Origin: JBDTCO01 sp039923495
GTDB lineage: Bacteria > Myxococcota_A > Polyangia > Palsa-1104
Direction of reading: 5' to 3'
NCBI GenBank assembly: GCA_039923495.1
Contig: JBDTCO010000087.1
Coordinates: 17,343 to 81,342, forward strand
Length of the DNA: 64,000 nt
The first letter of the stretch is position 1; each line of letters opens with the position of its first letter. A program made the translations under genes and the position numbers. A model generated the notes under the pieces. It saw nothing but the letters and a program-made list of their open reading frames with translations. It was not told the origin of the DNA and made no database searches. Shown piece after piece: positions 7,795 to 16,498 of the stretch.

Positions 7795-9384
7795 GTGCGG
7801 AGGGTTCTCGTTGCCGTGCTCGTGCTGCTGCCCGTCGTGGCGGCCGCGCAGCCGTATCCGGCCGTCGCGCGCTACGGTGACCCGCTCGCGCAACCGCCGC
7901 GGAGCGACCTCGAGCGACGCATCGAGGCGCTGACGGCGGAGCTCGCCAAGGCCGAGCGTCGCACTCAGCCGAGGCCGGACGCGCGGCTCGAGCGCGCGGT
8001 CACCGCGATCGCGAGCGCGCGGCGCGAAGACGATCGCGGCACGCCGTCCAACGAGCTCGTGGAGTCCGCGCTCCGGCTCTACGGAATCGTCGAGCCGTCG
8101 CCGCACCTCATCGTGGCTCGCGCGTCGGTGGGCGCGGACGACGAGCTGCTCGACGAGCTCCGCACGCAGCTGCCACGCGCGCTCGGCTCGGGCCACTACA
8201 GTCGCGTCGGTGCAGCGGTGGTGGTGCACGGCGAGTCGCTGCGCGTGGTCGTCGCGCTCGGTGATTCGTACATCGAGCTCCGCCCGATGCCGCGCGAGCT
8301 CCTGAACGGTGGACCGACGCCGCTCGCCGGTCGTTTGCTCGGTGGCTTCCAGCGGCCGAGCGCGTTCGTCACGGCGCCGAACGGTCACGCGGACGCGATT
8401 TCCCTCGGCGGTGATGCGCGCAGCTTCACGGGGACGTTCCGTTGTGGCGTCGAGCGGGGTCGTTACCAGGTCGAGGTCGCCGCGGAGGATCGCTACGGCG
8501 AGACTGTGCTCGCCAACTTTCCCATCTACTGCGGAGTGGCCGCTCCGAAGACGCTCGACCTGCGCGTGATGCCGAGGGAGCCGCCTGTCACTGACGCGCC
8601 CGCTGCCGAGGCGAGGCTCTTCGCGCTGCTCAACGCCGATCGCGCTCACGCCGGGCTCGCGCGCCTCCTTGCCGATCCGCGGCTCACCGACGTCGCTCGC
8701 GCCCACTCCCGCGACATGCTCGTGCACGACTTCGTCGGCCACGTATCACCCACGACCGGGGATGCCTCGAATCGAGTGGCGCGCGCGAAGATCCCCGCGC
8801 AGCTCATCCTCGAGAACGTCGCGCGCGCGGGGACGCCCGGTGAGGTGGAACGCGGCCTCATGGAGAGCCCCGGTCACCGCCGCAACATCCTCAACGCCGA
8901 CGCAAAGTTCGTTGGCATCGGCGTCGCGCTCGCCGAGACGCTGGGCGGCCAGAAGGAGCTCATCGTCACGCAGCTCTTCACGGCACCCGAGGCGTCGTTT
9001 CGGGCCGCGCGTCCCGACGAGCTGCGCGCGCGCATCGCGGAGCTGCGGCGTCAGCGTGGGCTGCCGGCGCCGCTCGCCGATCCCGAGCTCGATCGCATCG
9101 CGAGCAGCGTCGCGCACGACATGGCGGATGGCCGTCTCGACTCGCGCACGGCTGCGCCCGTCATCGATCGCGCCATGACGCCGCTCGGCGCCCGTTACAG
9201 CGCCGTACGCAGCGTTTTTTCGATCGCGACCGAGATCGAGCAGGTCGCCGAATCCCTGAAGGGATCGCTCCTCACGAAGGGCGCGATCGCGCTCGGCGTC
9301 GGCCTCGCTCCCGGCCCGATAACGAGCGACAACGGCCAGCGCATGGCGCACCACGCCGTCCTCTTGCTGGCGACCCCGCGTTAG
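7795..9384 (+). CDS. Secreted CAP/SCP-domain protein
   Basis: A 529-residue exported protein starting at a GTG only 7 bp after the kinase stop codon, with a signal peptide ending near AAAQ at residue 19. A central CAP (SCP/PR1-like) domain covers about residues 269-400: LFALLNADRAHAGLARLLADP, ARAHSRDMLVHDFVGHVSP, the NVA element (LILENVARAG), and LMESPGHRRNIL, which contain the two conserved His residues of the family. The N-terminal part (20-265) is unassigned and includes a coiled coil and a beta-rich region; the C-terminal part resembles a second, incomplete CAP-type repeat (PDELRARIAELRRQRGLPAP). CAP proteins act outside the cell; the bacterial function is usually unknown. The last 4 bases overlap the convergent kinase gene. 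Confidence 0.82.
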   Translation: MRRVLVAVLVLLPVVAAAQPYPAVARYGDPLAQPPRSDLERRIEALTAELAKAERRTQPRPDARLERAVTAIASARREDDRGTPSNELVESALRLYGIVEPSPHLIVARASVGADDELLDELRTQLPRALGSGHYSRVGAAVVVHGESLRVVVALGDSYIELRPMPRELLNGGPTPLAGRLLGGFQRPSAFVTAPNGHADAISLGGDARSFTGTFRCGVERGRYQVEVAAEDRYGETVLANFPIYCGVAAPKTLDLRVMPREPPVTDAPAAEARLFALLNADRAHAGLARLLADPRLTDVARAHSRDMLVHDFVGHVSPTTGDASNRVARAKIPAQLILENVARAGTPGEVERGLMESPGHRRNILNADAKFVGIGVALAETLGGQKELIVTQLFTAPEASFRAARPDELRARIAELRRQRGLPAPLADPELDRIASSVAHDMADGRLDSRTAAPVIDRAMTPLGARYSAVRSVFSIATEIEQVAESLKGSLLTKGAIALGVGLAPGPITSDNGQRMAHHAVLLLATPR

Positions 9385-11462
9385 GTCAGTGCGGCCAGGT
9401 CTCCTTCGACCGTGGCGCCTTCGCGCGGTGCTCGACCCGCCAGCAGGAGACGTGGGCCGAAGGGCTCGTGCACGAGCGAGGTGGCGATGGAGCCGTGGGC
9501 GACGCCGCGCGCGTGCACCGCGGTGAGGCTCGCGGTGACCAGCCGGTGGGCACCGACGAGTGGCACTGCGCCGGCCGCCGGCGCCTCGAACACGGCGTCG
9601 ACGCCGCCATCGTCACGCGGTGCGAGCGCGAAGAGCCTCTGCACCCGTGGCCCCGCATCGTGCGCGAACGCGCGCAGCCAGGCGAGATGCGCGGATCCAG
9701 CGGGGGACGCGAGGTAGTCGGCGGGGAGGCGCTCGACGAGCACGGCGCGGCCGAGGCGCGTGTCGGTCCCCAGTGATACGGGACCACCGGCACCATCGGA
9801 GTGCACGCTCGACGCGACGTAACGAGGACTCGCGCTCGCGTGCGCGACGACGTGCTCGCCCCGCGCCGGGACCGGCGCCACGTCGCGCACTGCGATCTCC
9901 GCGACTCGGCGACGCACCTCGTCGTCCGAGCCGATGCGCGCGCGCGGATCCTTCTGCAGCAGCGCGATGACGAGCTCGTCCCACGCGGGATCGAGCCGTG
10001 GCGCGAGCGCGGTGGGACGTGGCGGTGGATCGTTGAGGTGCTGCCCGACGAAGTCGGGCCCCACGAACGGCAAGCGGCCGGTGAGGGCGTGGAAGGCGAT
10101 CGCGCCCAGCGCGTAGAGATCCGCGGTGAAGTCGACGGCGCCGCCGCTCATCTGCTCGGGCGCCATGTACGCGAGCGTGCCGACGAAGCCTGCGGTCTGC
10201 GTCGCCTCCTCGGAGAAAAGGTGTGCTGCGCCGAAGTCGCCGACCTTCACATCGCCCGTTGGCGTGAAGAAGAGGTTGGCCGGCTTGAGGTCGCGATGCA
10301 CGACGCCGCGCGCGTGCACGGCCGACAGCGCGTCGAGCACGTCGAGCAGCAAGCGCTTCACGAGACCGTCGGCCAGCGGCTGCTGCTCGGCCGGCAGCGC
10401 GCGCTCACCGACGTAGAGCCGGTCGAACAACGTGCCGCCCGCGACGTGCTCCATCACCACGAGGCCCTGGGCCTCGTCGACATCCAGAATCTCGACGACG
10501 TTCGGGTGACGCAGTGACCCCACGAGCCGGGCCTCGGCGTAATAGCGCGCCCAGCTCTCGCGTGCACGCTCCTCGTGCGGTGCCGCGAGCGCCTTGACGG
10601 CCACGGTGCGGCCGCTCAGCGTGTCGCGCGCGAGGAACACGCGTCCCGACGCGCCGGCACCGAGCAGGCGCTCGAGCTCGTAGCGCCCGGCGAGCCGCGT
10701 CGCGCCCTCGACAGGTGCGGGACGATGGCGCTCCACGATCGCGGCGCGGCTCGGCGTGCCCGGGACCTTCGCCACGAGCTCATCGTGGAGCTCGTCTGCG
10801 CCGGCGTCCCAGCCCAGGCTGCCGATCGCGACCATGAGCTCCTCGAGCACGACCGCATCGTCCGGTGCACGACGACGCGCGGCCTGCAGGTGACGCGCAG
10901 CCTCCTCGGGCCGACCGAGCGCGACGAGGAGCTGACCGAGCTGCACGCGAGCGCGCTGTGCCTCGGCCCCATCGGGATCCTGCGCGATGAGCTGCTCGTA
11001 CGCGAGCCCTGCTTCCCGGATGCGACCGAGCGCGCGCTCGAGCCGCGCGACGTCGAGGAGCGACTGACCGCGGCGATACAGCTCACGCGCCGTCTGCAGC
11101 TCGCCGAGTCGCTCGCGCAGCGCGCCGGCCTCCGCGAAGCGTCGGTGGCGCTCGAACGCCTCGGCCGCGCGACGCAGGTCCGCCTCGCCGCCGCGCTCGA
11201 TCTCCTGCGCGACCTGCGCCGCACGCACCGGGTCGTTGGCAGACAGGAGGTGGCCGAGCTCCGCCGGGCGATCGCCGCGCTCGTGCGCGACCTCGGCCGC
11301 GGTCGCAAAGTCCCACACATCGGCGTAGAGCTTCTCCGCGGTGACGAGATCGCCACGCCGACGGTACGCCGCGGCTGCATCGGTCAGCCGACCTGCCGCG
11401 CGCAGCGACTCGGCCACCTCGTCCGGGAGTTGCTCTGGACCGTCGCTCATGTCCGCCGTCAA
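9381..11462 (-). CDS. TPR-Ser/Thr protein kinase with a second, degenerate kinase-like module
   Basis: A 693-residue protein with no membrane segment. Residues 1 to about 230 are TPR/helical repeats (AAAAYRRRGDLVTAEKLY and several similar units). A full kinase domain follows at about 255-520: GAGASGRVF, VAVKAL, HRDLKPAN, GDFGAAH and GTLAYMAPEQ. After it, about residues 530-693 look like a shortened copy of a kinase domain: RLGRAVLVERLP resembles the region around the catalytic lysine, and LTAVHARGVAHGSIATS resembles the catalytic loop but with HGS in place of HRD, and no DFG. The protein then ends. This tail is therefore probably a pseudokinase remnant or regulatory lobe. Start could be the Met at 11450 instead. 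It is divergent from mtnP. Confidence 0.85.
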   Translation of the reverse strand: MTADMSDGPEQLPDEVAESLRAAGRLTDAAAAYRRRGDLVTAEKLYADVWDFATAAEVAHERGDRPAELGHLLSANDPVRAAQVAQEIERGGEADLRRAAEAFERHRRFAEAGALRERLGELQTARELYRRGQSLLDVARLERALGRIREAGLAYEQLIAQDPDGAEAQRARVQLGQLLVALGRPEEAARHLQAARRRAPDDAVVLEELMVAIGSLGWDAGADELHDELVAKVPGTPSRAAIVERHRPAPVEGATRLAGRYELERLLGAGASGRVFLARDTLSGRTVAVKALAAPHEERARESWARYYAEARLVGSLRHPNVVEILDVDEAQGLVVMEHVAGGTLFDRLYVGERALPAEQQPLADGLVKRLLLDVLDALSAVHARGVVHRDLKPANLFFTPTGDVKVGDFGAAHLFSEEATQTAGFVGTLAYMAPEQMSGGAVDFTADLYALGAIAFHALTGRLPFVGPDFVGQHLNDPPPRPTALAPRLDPAWDELVIALLQKDPRARIGSDDEVRRRVAEIAVRDVAPVPARGEHVVAHASASPRYVASSVHSDGAGGPVSLGTDTRLGRAVLVERLPADYLASPAGSAHLAWLRAFAHDAGPRVQRLFALAPRDDGGVDAVFEAPAAGAVPLVGAHRLVTASLTAVHARGVAHGSIATSLVHEPFGPRLLLAGRAPREGATVEGDLAALT

Positions 11463-11515
11463 CGTACCATGCCTGGTTTGACCCTTTCGTCGGCCACGTG
11501 ATACGGGAGGCCACC

Positions 11516-12388
11516 ATGAGCGGACAGAGCGGCAATGTCGTCGGCATCCTGGGGGGCAGTGGCCTCTACGAGATGGAAGGCCTCACCGACATCGAACGTG
11601 TGCGCGTCGACACGCCGTTCGGTGCGCCGTCTGACGAGTTCCTCGTCGGGCGCCTCGGCGACACCAAGATGGTGTTCCTGCCCCGTCACGGCCGAGGCCA
11701 TCGCATCCTGCCGCACGAGATCAACTTCCGCGCGAACATCTGCGCCATGAAGCAGCTCGGTGTCACATGGCTGCTGTCGGTGTCGGCCGTCGGGTCGATG
11801 AAGGAAGACATCCACCCCGGCGACATCGTCATCGTCGACCAGTTCATCGATCGCACGAAGGCGCGCGAGTCGACGTTCTTCGGCGACGGCATCGCGGGGC
11901 ACGTGCCGTTCGCGGATCCGATCTGCGCAGATCTCGCCGGCTGGACGTACGAAGCCGCCAAGGCCTGCGGTGCCCGGGTGCACAAGGGAGGCACGTACGT
12001 CGTCATGGAAGGCCCGATGTTCTCGACGCGTGCGGAGTCGAAGCTCTACCGCTCCTGGGGCGTCGACGTCATCGGCATGACCAACCTGCCAGAGGCCAAG
12101 CTCGCTCGCGAGGCCGAGATGAGCTACGCGACGATCGCGCTCGCCACCGACTACGACTGCTGGCACGAGACGGAGGAGGACGTGTCCGTAGAGGCCGTCG
12201 TCGCGCTCCTGCACAAGAACGTCGCGCTCGCGAAGAGCATCGTGAAGAAAACGGTGGAGCTCATCCCCGCGGGCGCGAAGTCGCGCTACGCGGACGCCGC
12301 ACGCAATGCCATCATGACCTCGCGCGAGGCGATGCCCGACGAGACGAAGCGGCGGCTCGCTCCGCTCTTCGGAAAGTATCTGGAGTAA
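11516..12388 (+). CDS. mtnP: S-methyl-5'-thioadenosine phosphorylase
   Basis: A 290-residue cytoplasmic enzyme of the PNP/MTAP class-2 family. It splits 5'-methylthioadenosine (by-product of polyamine and quorum-signal synthesis) with phosphate into adenine and 5-methylthioribose-1-phosphate. Diagnostic segments are GILGGSGLYEM at the start, FLPRHGRGHRILPHEINFRAN (phosphate and base pocket), VSAVGSMKEDIHPGDIV, VVMEGPMFSTRAES and GMTNLPEAKLAREAEM. Length and motif order match the family. The ATG at 11516 is preceded by GGGAGG at good distance; an in-frame ATP-like extension from 11498 is not needed. A possible -35 TTGACC lies at about 11477. A PfkB-type kinase gene begins 9 bp after the stop, implying a two-gene salvage operon. 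Confidence 0.93.
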   Translation: MSGQSGNVVGILGGSGLYEMEGLTDIERVRVDTPFGAPSDEFLVGRLGDTKMVFLPRHGRGHRILPHEINFRANICAMKQLGVTWLLSVSAVGSMKEDIHPGDIVIVDQFIDRTKARESTFFGDGIAGHVPFADPICADLAGWTYEAAKACGARVHKGGTYVVMEGPMFSTRAESKLYRSWGVDVIGMTNLPEAKLAREAEMSYATIALATDYDCWHETEEDVSVEAVVALLHKNVALAKSIVKKTVELIPAGAKSRYADAARNAIMTSREAMPDETKRRLAPLFGKYLE

Positions 12389-12397
12389 GGGGAGCCC

Positions 12398-13333
12398 ATG
12401 TCACTCGGAGTCGTCGTCGTCGGTTCGGTCGCGCTCGATACGCTGGAGCTCGGCGGCAAGGTCTACCCGGATACGCTGGGTGGCTCTGCCTCGTTCTTCT
12501 CCATCTCGGCCGCGCACTTCGCGAAGGTCAGCCTCGTCGCCGTCGTCGGTGAGGATTTCCCGTCGGAGCACAAGGCGTACATCAGCGGGCGTGGGGTCGA
12601 CGTCACCGGCCTGTCCTCCGCGAAGGGCAAGACGTTCCGCTGGAGTGGTCGCTACTCCGATGATCTGTCGAGCCGCACCACGCTCGACACGCAGCTCAAC
12701 GTCTTCGCAGACTTCAAGCCGAAGCTGCCCGAGTCGTACCGCAAGGCCGAGATGCTGTTCCTCGGCAACATCCACCCGGCGCTGCAGCTCGAGGTGCTCG
12801 ACCAGGTCGAGAAGCCGAAGCTCGTCGCGATGGACACGATGAACTTCTGGATCGAGGGTGAGCTCGCCGCGGTCAAGAAGGTGTGCGCGCGCATCGACAC
12901 GCTCATCCTCAACGACGAGGAGGCGCGCCAGTTGTCCGGCGAGCACAACCTTCCGAAGGCCGCGCGCGCGATCCACAAGATGGGCCCGCGAACCATCATC
13001 GTGAAGCGCGGCGACGCCGGTGCGCTGCTGTTCTACGAGCACGGGGGCAAGCAGGGCGTGTTCGCGACGCCGGCGTATCCGCTCGAGCAGGTCGTCGACC
13101 CCACGGGCGCCGGCGACACGTTCGCGGGCGGCTTCATGGGCTCGCTCGCCCGCACGGGCTCGTTCGATCCGGGCGCGATCCGTCGCGCGATGTTCCACGG
13201 CTCGGTGATGGCGTCGTTCTGCGTCGAGGGCGTCGCACATGACCGTCTGCGCACGGTCACGATGTCGGAGATCGAGTCGCGCTACGGCGCGTTCTGCGAC
13301 CTCACGCACTTCGAGACGCTGCACCTGAAGTAG
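12398..13333 (+). CDS. PfkB-family carbohydrate/nucleoside kinase
   Basis: A 311-residue sugar or nucleoside kinase of the ribokinase/PfkB family. The N-terminal strand VVVVGSVALDTLE and the GGSASFFSISAAHF segment form the substrate pocket; the C-terminal signature DPTGAGDTFAGGF holds the catalytic Asp and the anion hole. The family phosphorylates the hydroxymethyl group of sugars, adenosine or related compounds with ATP. It lies 9 bp after mtnP with GGAG upstream of its ATG, so a role in salvage of the MTA/adenosine-derived ribose or nucleoside is the simplest guess; the exact substrate cannot be read from the sequence. Its 3' end overlaps the convergent membrane-protein gene by 32 bases. 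Confidence 0.88.
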   Translation: MSLGVVVVGSVALDTLELGGKVYPDTLGGSASFFSISAAHFAKVSLVAVVGEDFPSEHKAYISGRGVDVTGLSSAKGKTFRWSGRYSDDLSSRTTLDTQLNVFADFKPKLPESYRKAEMLFLGNIHPALQLEVLDQVEKPKLVAMDTMNFWIEGELAAVKKVCARIDTLILNDEEARQLSGEHNLPKAARAIHKMGPRTIIVKRGDAGALLFYEHGGKQGVFATPAYPLEQVVDPTGAGDTFAGGFMGSLARTGSFDPGAIRRAMFHGSVMASFCVEGVAHDRLRTVTMSEIESRYGAFCDLTHFETLHLK

Positions 13334-14087
13334 CAGCGGCTGCGACGACGATGGTCACGCAGCTCGCGCGCATCGCGAGTGCGGCGAGGCCGAGCAGCAG
13401 CGTCGCGCCGTTGAAGAGCCCAAGCGGGTGCGTGCATGCCACCGCGGCGATACACGCGCCCATCGAAGCGAGCTCGAGCAGCACGAGCGAAGCAGGAACG
13501 CCGCGGACCGCGACGCCGAGACAGCTCCACAGCCCGCGAGCCTCGTCGGTGATCGCGACGCCACGCGCCACGTCGACGAGGACCGCGAGGAACGCAGACG
13601 TCACCGCGTACGCGACGAGCGCTGCCGCGAGCGCCGGCCACGCAGCGCCGAAGCTCTGCGCCTCGCGCGCCGACCACGCAATGCCCGGGGCGAAGGCGGC
13701 CGGCAGCGTGCGCAGCGGCAGCGCGACGAGCACGACGCCCAGGCCGCGAGCGCACGCGAGACCCGTTGGCATGCGCGACTCCGTGGCACGCAGCGCGACG
13801 AGCACCTCGACCAGCCACACCGCAGGGCCTGCGACGAGCAGCGCCACCAGCACACCGCCCGTCAGCGCGCCCGAGAGCCCCCGCGCCTTCACGAACAGCT
13901 CGGCGAGGAGCGTGTCGTCGAGTGTGGTCTGCTGCAAGCCGCGCGCGGTCGGCGCGAGGTCGAGCCAGGGCGCGAGCGCGCGATCGAACGGCACGAGGCC
14001 GAGCAGCGATGGTAGTACGAGCGCGATGAAGAGGATCACGGGGAGCCGCGGCTCGCGACGAACGAGCGCCCACGCGTCGGCGATCAT
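13302..14087 (-). CDS. Multi-pass membrane protein of unknown function
   Basis: A 261-residue protein with five to six hydrophobic segments (for example PVILFIALVLPSLLGLVPF near the start, GGVLVALLVAGPAVWLVEVL, and ATLLLGLAALAMRASCVTI near the end), so it is an inner-membrane protein. No transporter or enzyme motif is recognisable. The ATG at 14087 overlaps the stop codon of the upstream M1-type peptidase gene by 4 bases (ATGA arrangement), which indicates translational coupling and a likely functional relation to that peptidase. A longer open frame starting at 14276 would run through the peptidase gene and is rejected. The C-terminus overlaps the convergent PfkB gene. Confidence 0.7.
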   Translation of the reverse strand: MIADAWALVRREPRLPVILFIALVLPSLLGLVPFDRALAPWLDLAPTARGLQQTTLDDTLLAELFVKARGLSGALTGGVLVALLVAGPAVWLVEVLVALRATESRMPTGLACARGLGVVLVALPLRTLPAAFAPGIAWSAREAQSFGAAWPALAAALVAYAVTSAFLAVLVDVARGVAITDEARGLWSCLGVAVRGVPASLVLLELASMGACIAAVACTHPLGLFNGATLLLGLAALAMRASCVTIVVAAAATSGAASRSA

Positions 14088-15997
14088 CGCAGCACCCAGG
14101 ACAGCATCATCGCGAGGACGAGCTCGGCGCTCGTGACGAGCGTGCGGCGCGGGCCCGCGTCCGGCGTGACGCGCTTGCCATCGTCGTAGCGGTCGAGATC
14201 GATCGGCGTGTCCTGGTCGGGGTAGAGGCGTGCCTCCACGAGCGGACTCTTGCTGTCGAGCTCGATGCGCCGCCACCGCGTCTCGCCGAGCTCGACGAGC
14301 GTGTCGCGCTCGCTGCCGTCCGCGAACGTCGCTCGCACCGTCACGGGGAGCGCATAGTCACCGAGGCGCTCGACGAGGATCGTGCTGTGGCGCTCACCAT
14401 CGAGCGTCGCGTGCGCGACCTCCCTGACGCCGCCGTCGGGCGTGTCGAACAGGCCTTCGTCCGCGCGCCTCGGCTCGGTGGTCACGCGCGTGATCGCGTA
14501 GTCGAAGCGACCAGGCTGCTCGATGGTGTCGATGAGGAAGCGCCGCAGTACCGGCGGAATGCCATCGAACGCGGCGAAGAAGTCTGCGCGGTGCGGGTGG
14601 TGGAAGCGCTGTGCGTCCGCGTATGCACGGAGTCGTCGCTCCATCTCCGGCCCGCCGAGCCGCGCGGCGAGCGTTTGCATCACGAGCGACGTCTTGCGAT
14701 ACGTGAGCTGCGCATAGGCCGACTTCGACGAGAACGCATACGACGGGATCGCGACGGCATCCGGCGCGTCCCCGCGGAGGGCGAGCCGCTCGAAGTCGCG
14801 GTACGTCACGCGATGACCGAGGAGCTCGTAGATGAGGCCACGGGGCGGCGTCAGGGCATCGAGCACCCATCCCGTGGCCAGCTCGGTGAGGCCCTCGTCC
14901 AGCCAGGCCTCGTTGACCTCGTCGCTGGCGATCATCCCCTGGAACCACTGGTGCGCGCCTTCGTGCGCAGTGGTCAGCTCGGCGATGTAGACGCCGGGTG
15001 GCGTGGGCTCGTCGCTCGTGAAGTAGAGCGTGGGGTACTCCATGCCGCTCGCTTGCTCGGAGCCCGCGGGCACCTCGACGACGGTGAGCTGCGTGTACGG
15101 GTAGGGGCCGAGCCTCCGCCCGAGCTCCACGAGCGTCGTTTTCGCCGCCGCGAGGTGTCGCGCGACCTGCTCGTCGAGCGACGAGCGACCCAGCAGCACG
15201 ACGTGGATGGGCGGCAGGCCGGAGCCGTCGTCGACGTCGGTCGCGTGCTCCACGAACCGCGCGTCCGCGGTGAACACGAAGTCGTGTACGTCGTCGGCGT
15301 GATACGTGACGACCTGACGCATGCCCTCTGCCCGCGCAGATGTGCGGATGCCCGTCGCGCCGACCCCGAGCTGCGACGGCAGATCGAGCGTGACGTCGTA
15401 CGTTCCGAAGTCGGCGTAGAACTCGCTGTCGGCGTGGTGCTCGTCGGCGACGAAGCGACACTCCGGCTCGCACGCGTACACCGCTACCTTCGGGAACCAC
15501 TGCGCCACGGCGTAGAAGCCGTCGTGCACCCCGGTGCGATCGACGATATCCGGCAGCCGCGTGGTGAAGTCGAGGAGCACCTCCACCGACTCGCCCGGCG
15601 CGACCGCGCGCTCGAGCGTGAGCGTCGCGAGCGTCTGATCGCCTTTGGTGGGCACCGTGAGCGTACTCGGCACCTCGCTGCCATCGCGCCGCACCGCGAC
15701 CTCGGAGACCTCGACGAACCCCCACTTGCCATCGGGGATCGCGGGGCTGTCGTGCGCCACACGCTCCCGCAGGAACGTCGACTGCTCGTTCTTGAACGCG
15801 TTCATGTACAGGTGGAACACGAGCTTGTCCGTGGGCTCGAGACCACCATTGCGCCACGTGAGCGTCTCGTGGCCGCGCACCTCGCGGCTCGGCTCGTCGA
15901 GTCGGGCCTCGATGCGGTAGCTCGCGGTGCGCGTCGACAGCGGCTGTTGCGCGCGCAGCGCACCGGCGAGACCCAGGAGGACGACGAGCGTGTGCAT
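14084..15997 (-). CDS. M1-family zinc metallopeptidase, exported
   Basis: A 637-residue peptidase with a signal peptide (LVVLLGLAGALRAQ) and a hydrophobic C-terminal segment (ELVLAMMLSWVLR), so it probably faces the periplasm with a membrane tether. The catalytic zinc site is complete: H345-E346-G-A-H349 with the third ligand E368 exactly 18 residues later (HExxH-x18-E). The exopeptidase motif normally GAMEN appears here as SGMEYP about 20-25 residues before. N-terminal beta domain (YRIEARLDEPSREVRGHETLTW) is typical of M1 enzymes. It should trim peptides from the N-terminus. It is coupled to the downstream membrane protein by a 4-base overlap and is divergent from tsaE with 27 bp between starts. 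Confidence 0.9.
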   Translation of the reverse strand: MHTLVVLLGLAGALRAQQPLSTRTASYRIEARLDEPSREVRGHETLTWRNGGLEPTDKLVFHLYMNAFKNEQSTFLRERVAHDSPAIPDGKWGFVEVSEVAVRRDGSEVPSTLTVPTKGDQTLATLTLERAVAPGESVEVLLDFTTRLPDIVDRTGVHDGFYAVAQWFPKVAVYACEPECRFVADEHHADSEFYADFGTYDVTLDLPSQLGVGATGIRTSARAEGMRQVVTYHADDVHDFVFTADARFVEHATDVDDGSGLPPIHVVLLGRSSLDEQVARHLAAAKTTLVELGRRLGPYPYTQLTVVEVPAGSEQASGMEYPTLYFTSDEPTPPGVYIAELTTAHEGAHQWFQGMIASDEVNEAWLDEGLTELATGWVLDALTPPRGLIYELLGHRVTYRDFERLALRGDAPDAVAIPSYAFSSKSAYAQLTYRKTSLVMQTLAARLGGPEMERRLRAYADAQRFHHPHRADFFAAFDGIPPVLRRFLIDTIEQPGRFDYAITRVTTEPRRADEGLFDTPDGGVREVAHATLDGERHSTILVERLGDYALPVTVRATFADGSERDTLVELGETRWRRIELDSKSPLVEARLYPDQDTPIDLDRYDDGKRVTPDAGPRRTLVTSAELVLAMMLSWVLR

Positions 15998-16012
15998 GAC
16001 CGGACGTCATGG

Positions 16013-16018
16013 TAGTAC
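16013..16018 (+). promoter_or_regulatory. Possible -10 element for tsaE (leaderless)
   Basis: TAGTAC lies 6 nt before the GTG start of tsaE, the spacing expected if transcription begins at the start codon itself. No clear -35 hexamer is present, so support rests on the same layout seen at other starts in this window. Confidence 0.3.
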
Positions 16019-16024
16019 GAACTC

Positions 16025-16498
16025 GTGGAGCGGGAGCTCGTCAGCGAATCTCTCGAGGACACCCTCGCGCTCGGCGCGCGCATCGGTGCCGCGGTCGTCG
16101 CGGGGGACTTCATCGCGCTCGAGGGGCCGCTCGGTGCCGGCAAGAGCCGCCTCGCGGAGGGCATCGCGCGAGGCCTCGGGATCCCCGCGGACGAGCGCAT
16201 CCCGAGCCCCACCTTCACCATCGTGAACGAGCACGCCGCGCGCCTCCTGCTGGTACACGCGGACTTCTATCGCCTCGGCTCGCCGGAGGAACTCGACGAG
16301 ATCGGCTGGCGCGACTACGAGGCGCGCGAGTGTGTGTTCGTCGTGGAGTGGCTCTCGCGCATCGGCGAGCGTGCGCCCGACGATCGGCTCACCGTCGAGC
16401 TCGCGCCGCGCGGAGGGGACACGCGCGCGATCCGCCTCTCGTCGAGCGGACCTGCCTCCGAGCGACTATTTCTTGCTCTTGCAGCTCGATCGGACTGA
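16025..16498 (+). CDS. tsaE: tRNA threonylcarbamoyladenosine biosynthesis ATPase TsaE
   Basis: A 157-residue ATPase that works with TsaB and TsaD to place the threonylcarbamoyl group on A37 of ANN-decoding tRNAs. The Walker A loop is LEGPLGAGKSRL (K40, S41), followed by SPTFTIVNEH, which is the family switch segment, HADFYRL (Walker-B region with the conserved Asp) and the DEIGWRDYE element. Length agrees with the family. It starts at a GTG; no Shine-Dalgarno is evident and a TAGTAC hexamer 6 nt upstream suggests a leaderless message. The last 33 bases overlap the convergent TPR gene, and the C-terminus has a short extra tail. Confidence 0.92.
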   Translation: MERELVSESLEDTLALGARIGAAVVAGDFIALEGPLGAGKSRLAEGIARGLGIPADERIPSPTFTIVNEHAARLLLVHADFYRLGSPEELDEIGWRDYEARECVFVVEWLSRIGERAPDDRLTVELAPRGGDTRAIRLSSSGPASERLFLALAARSD

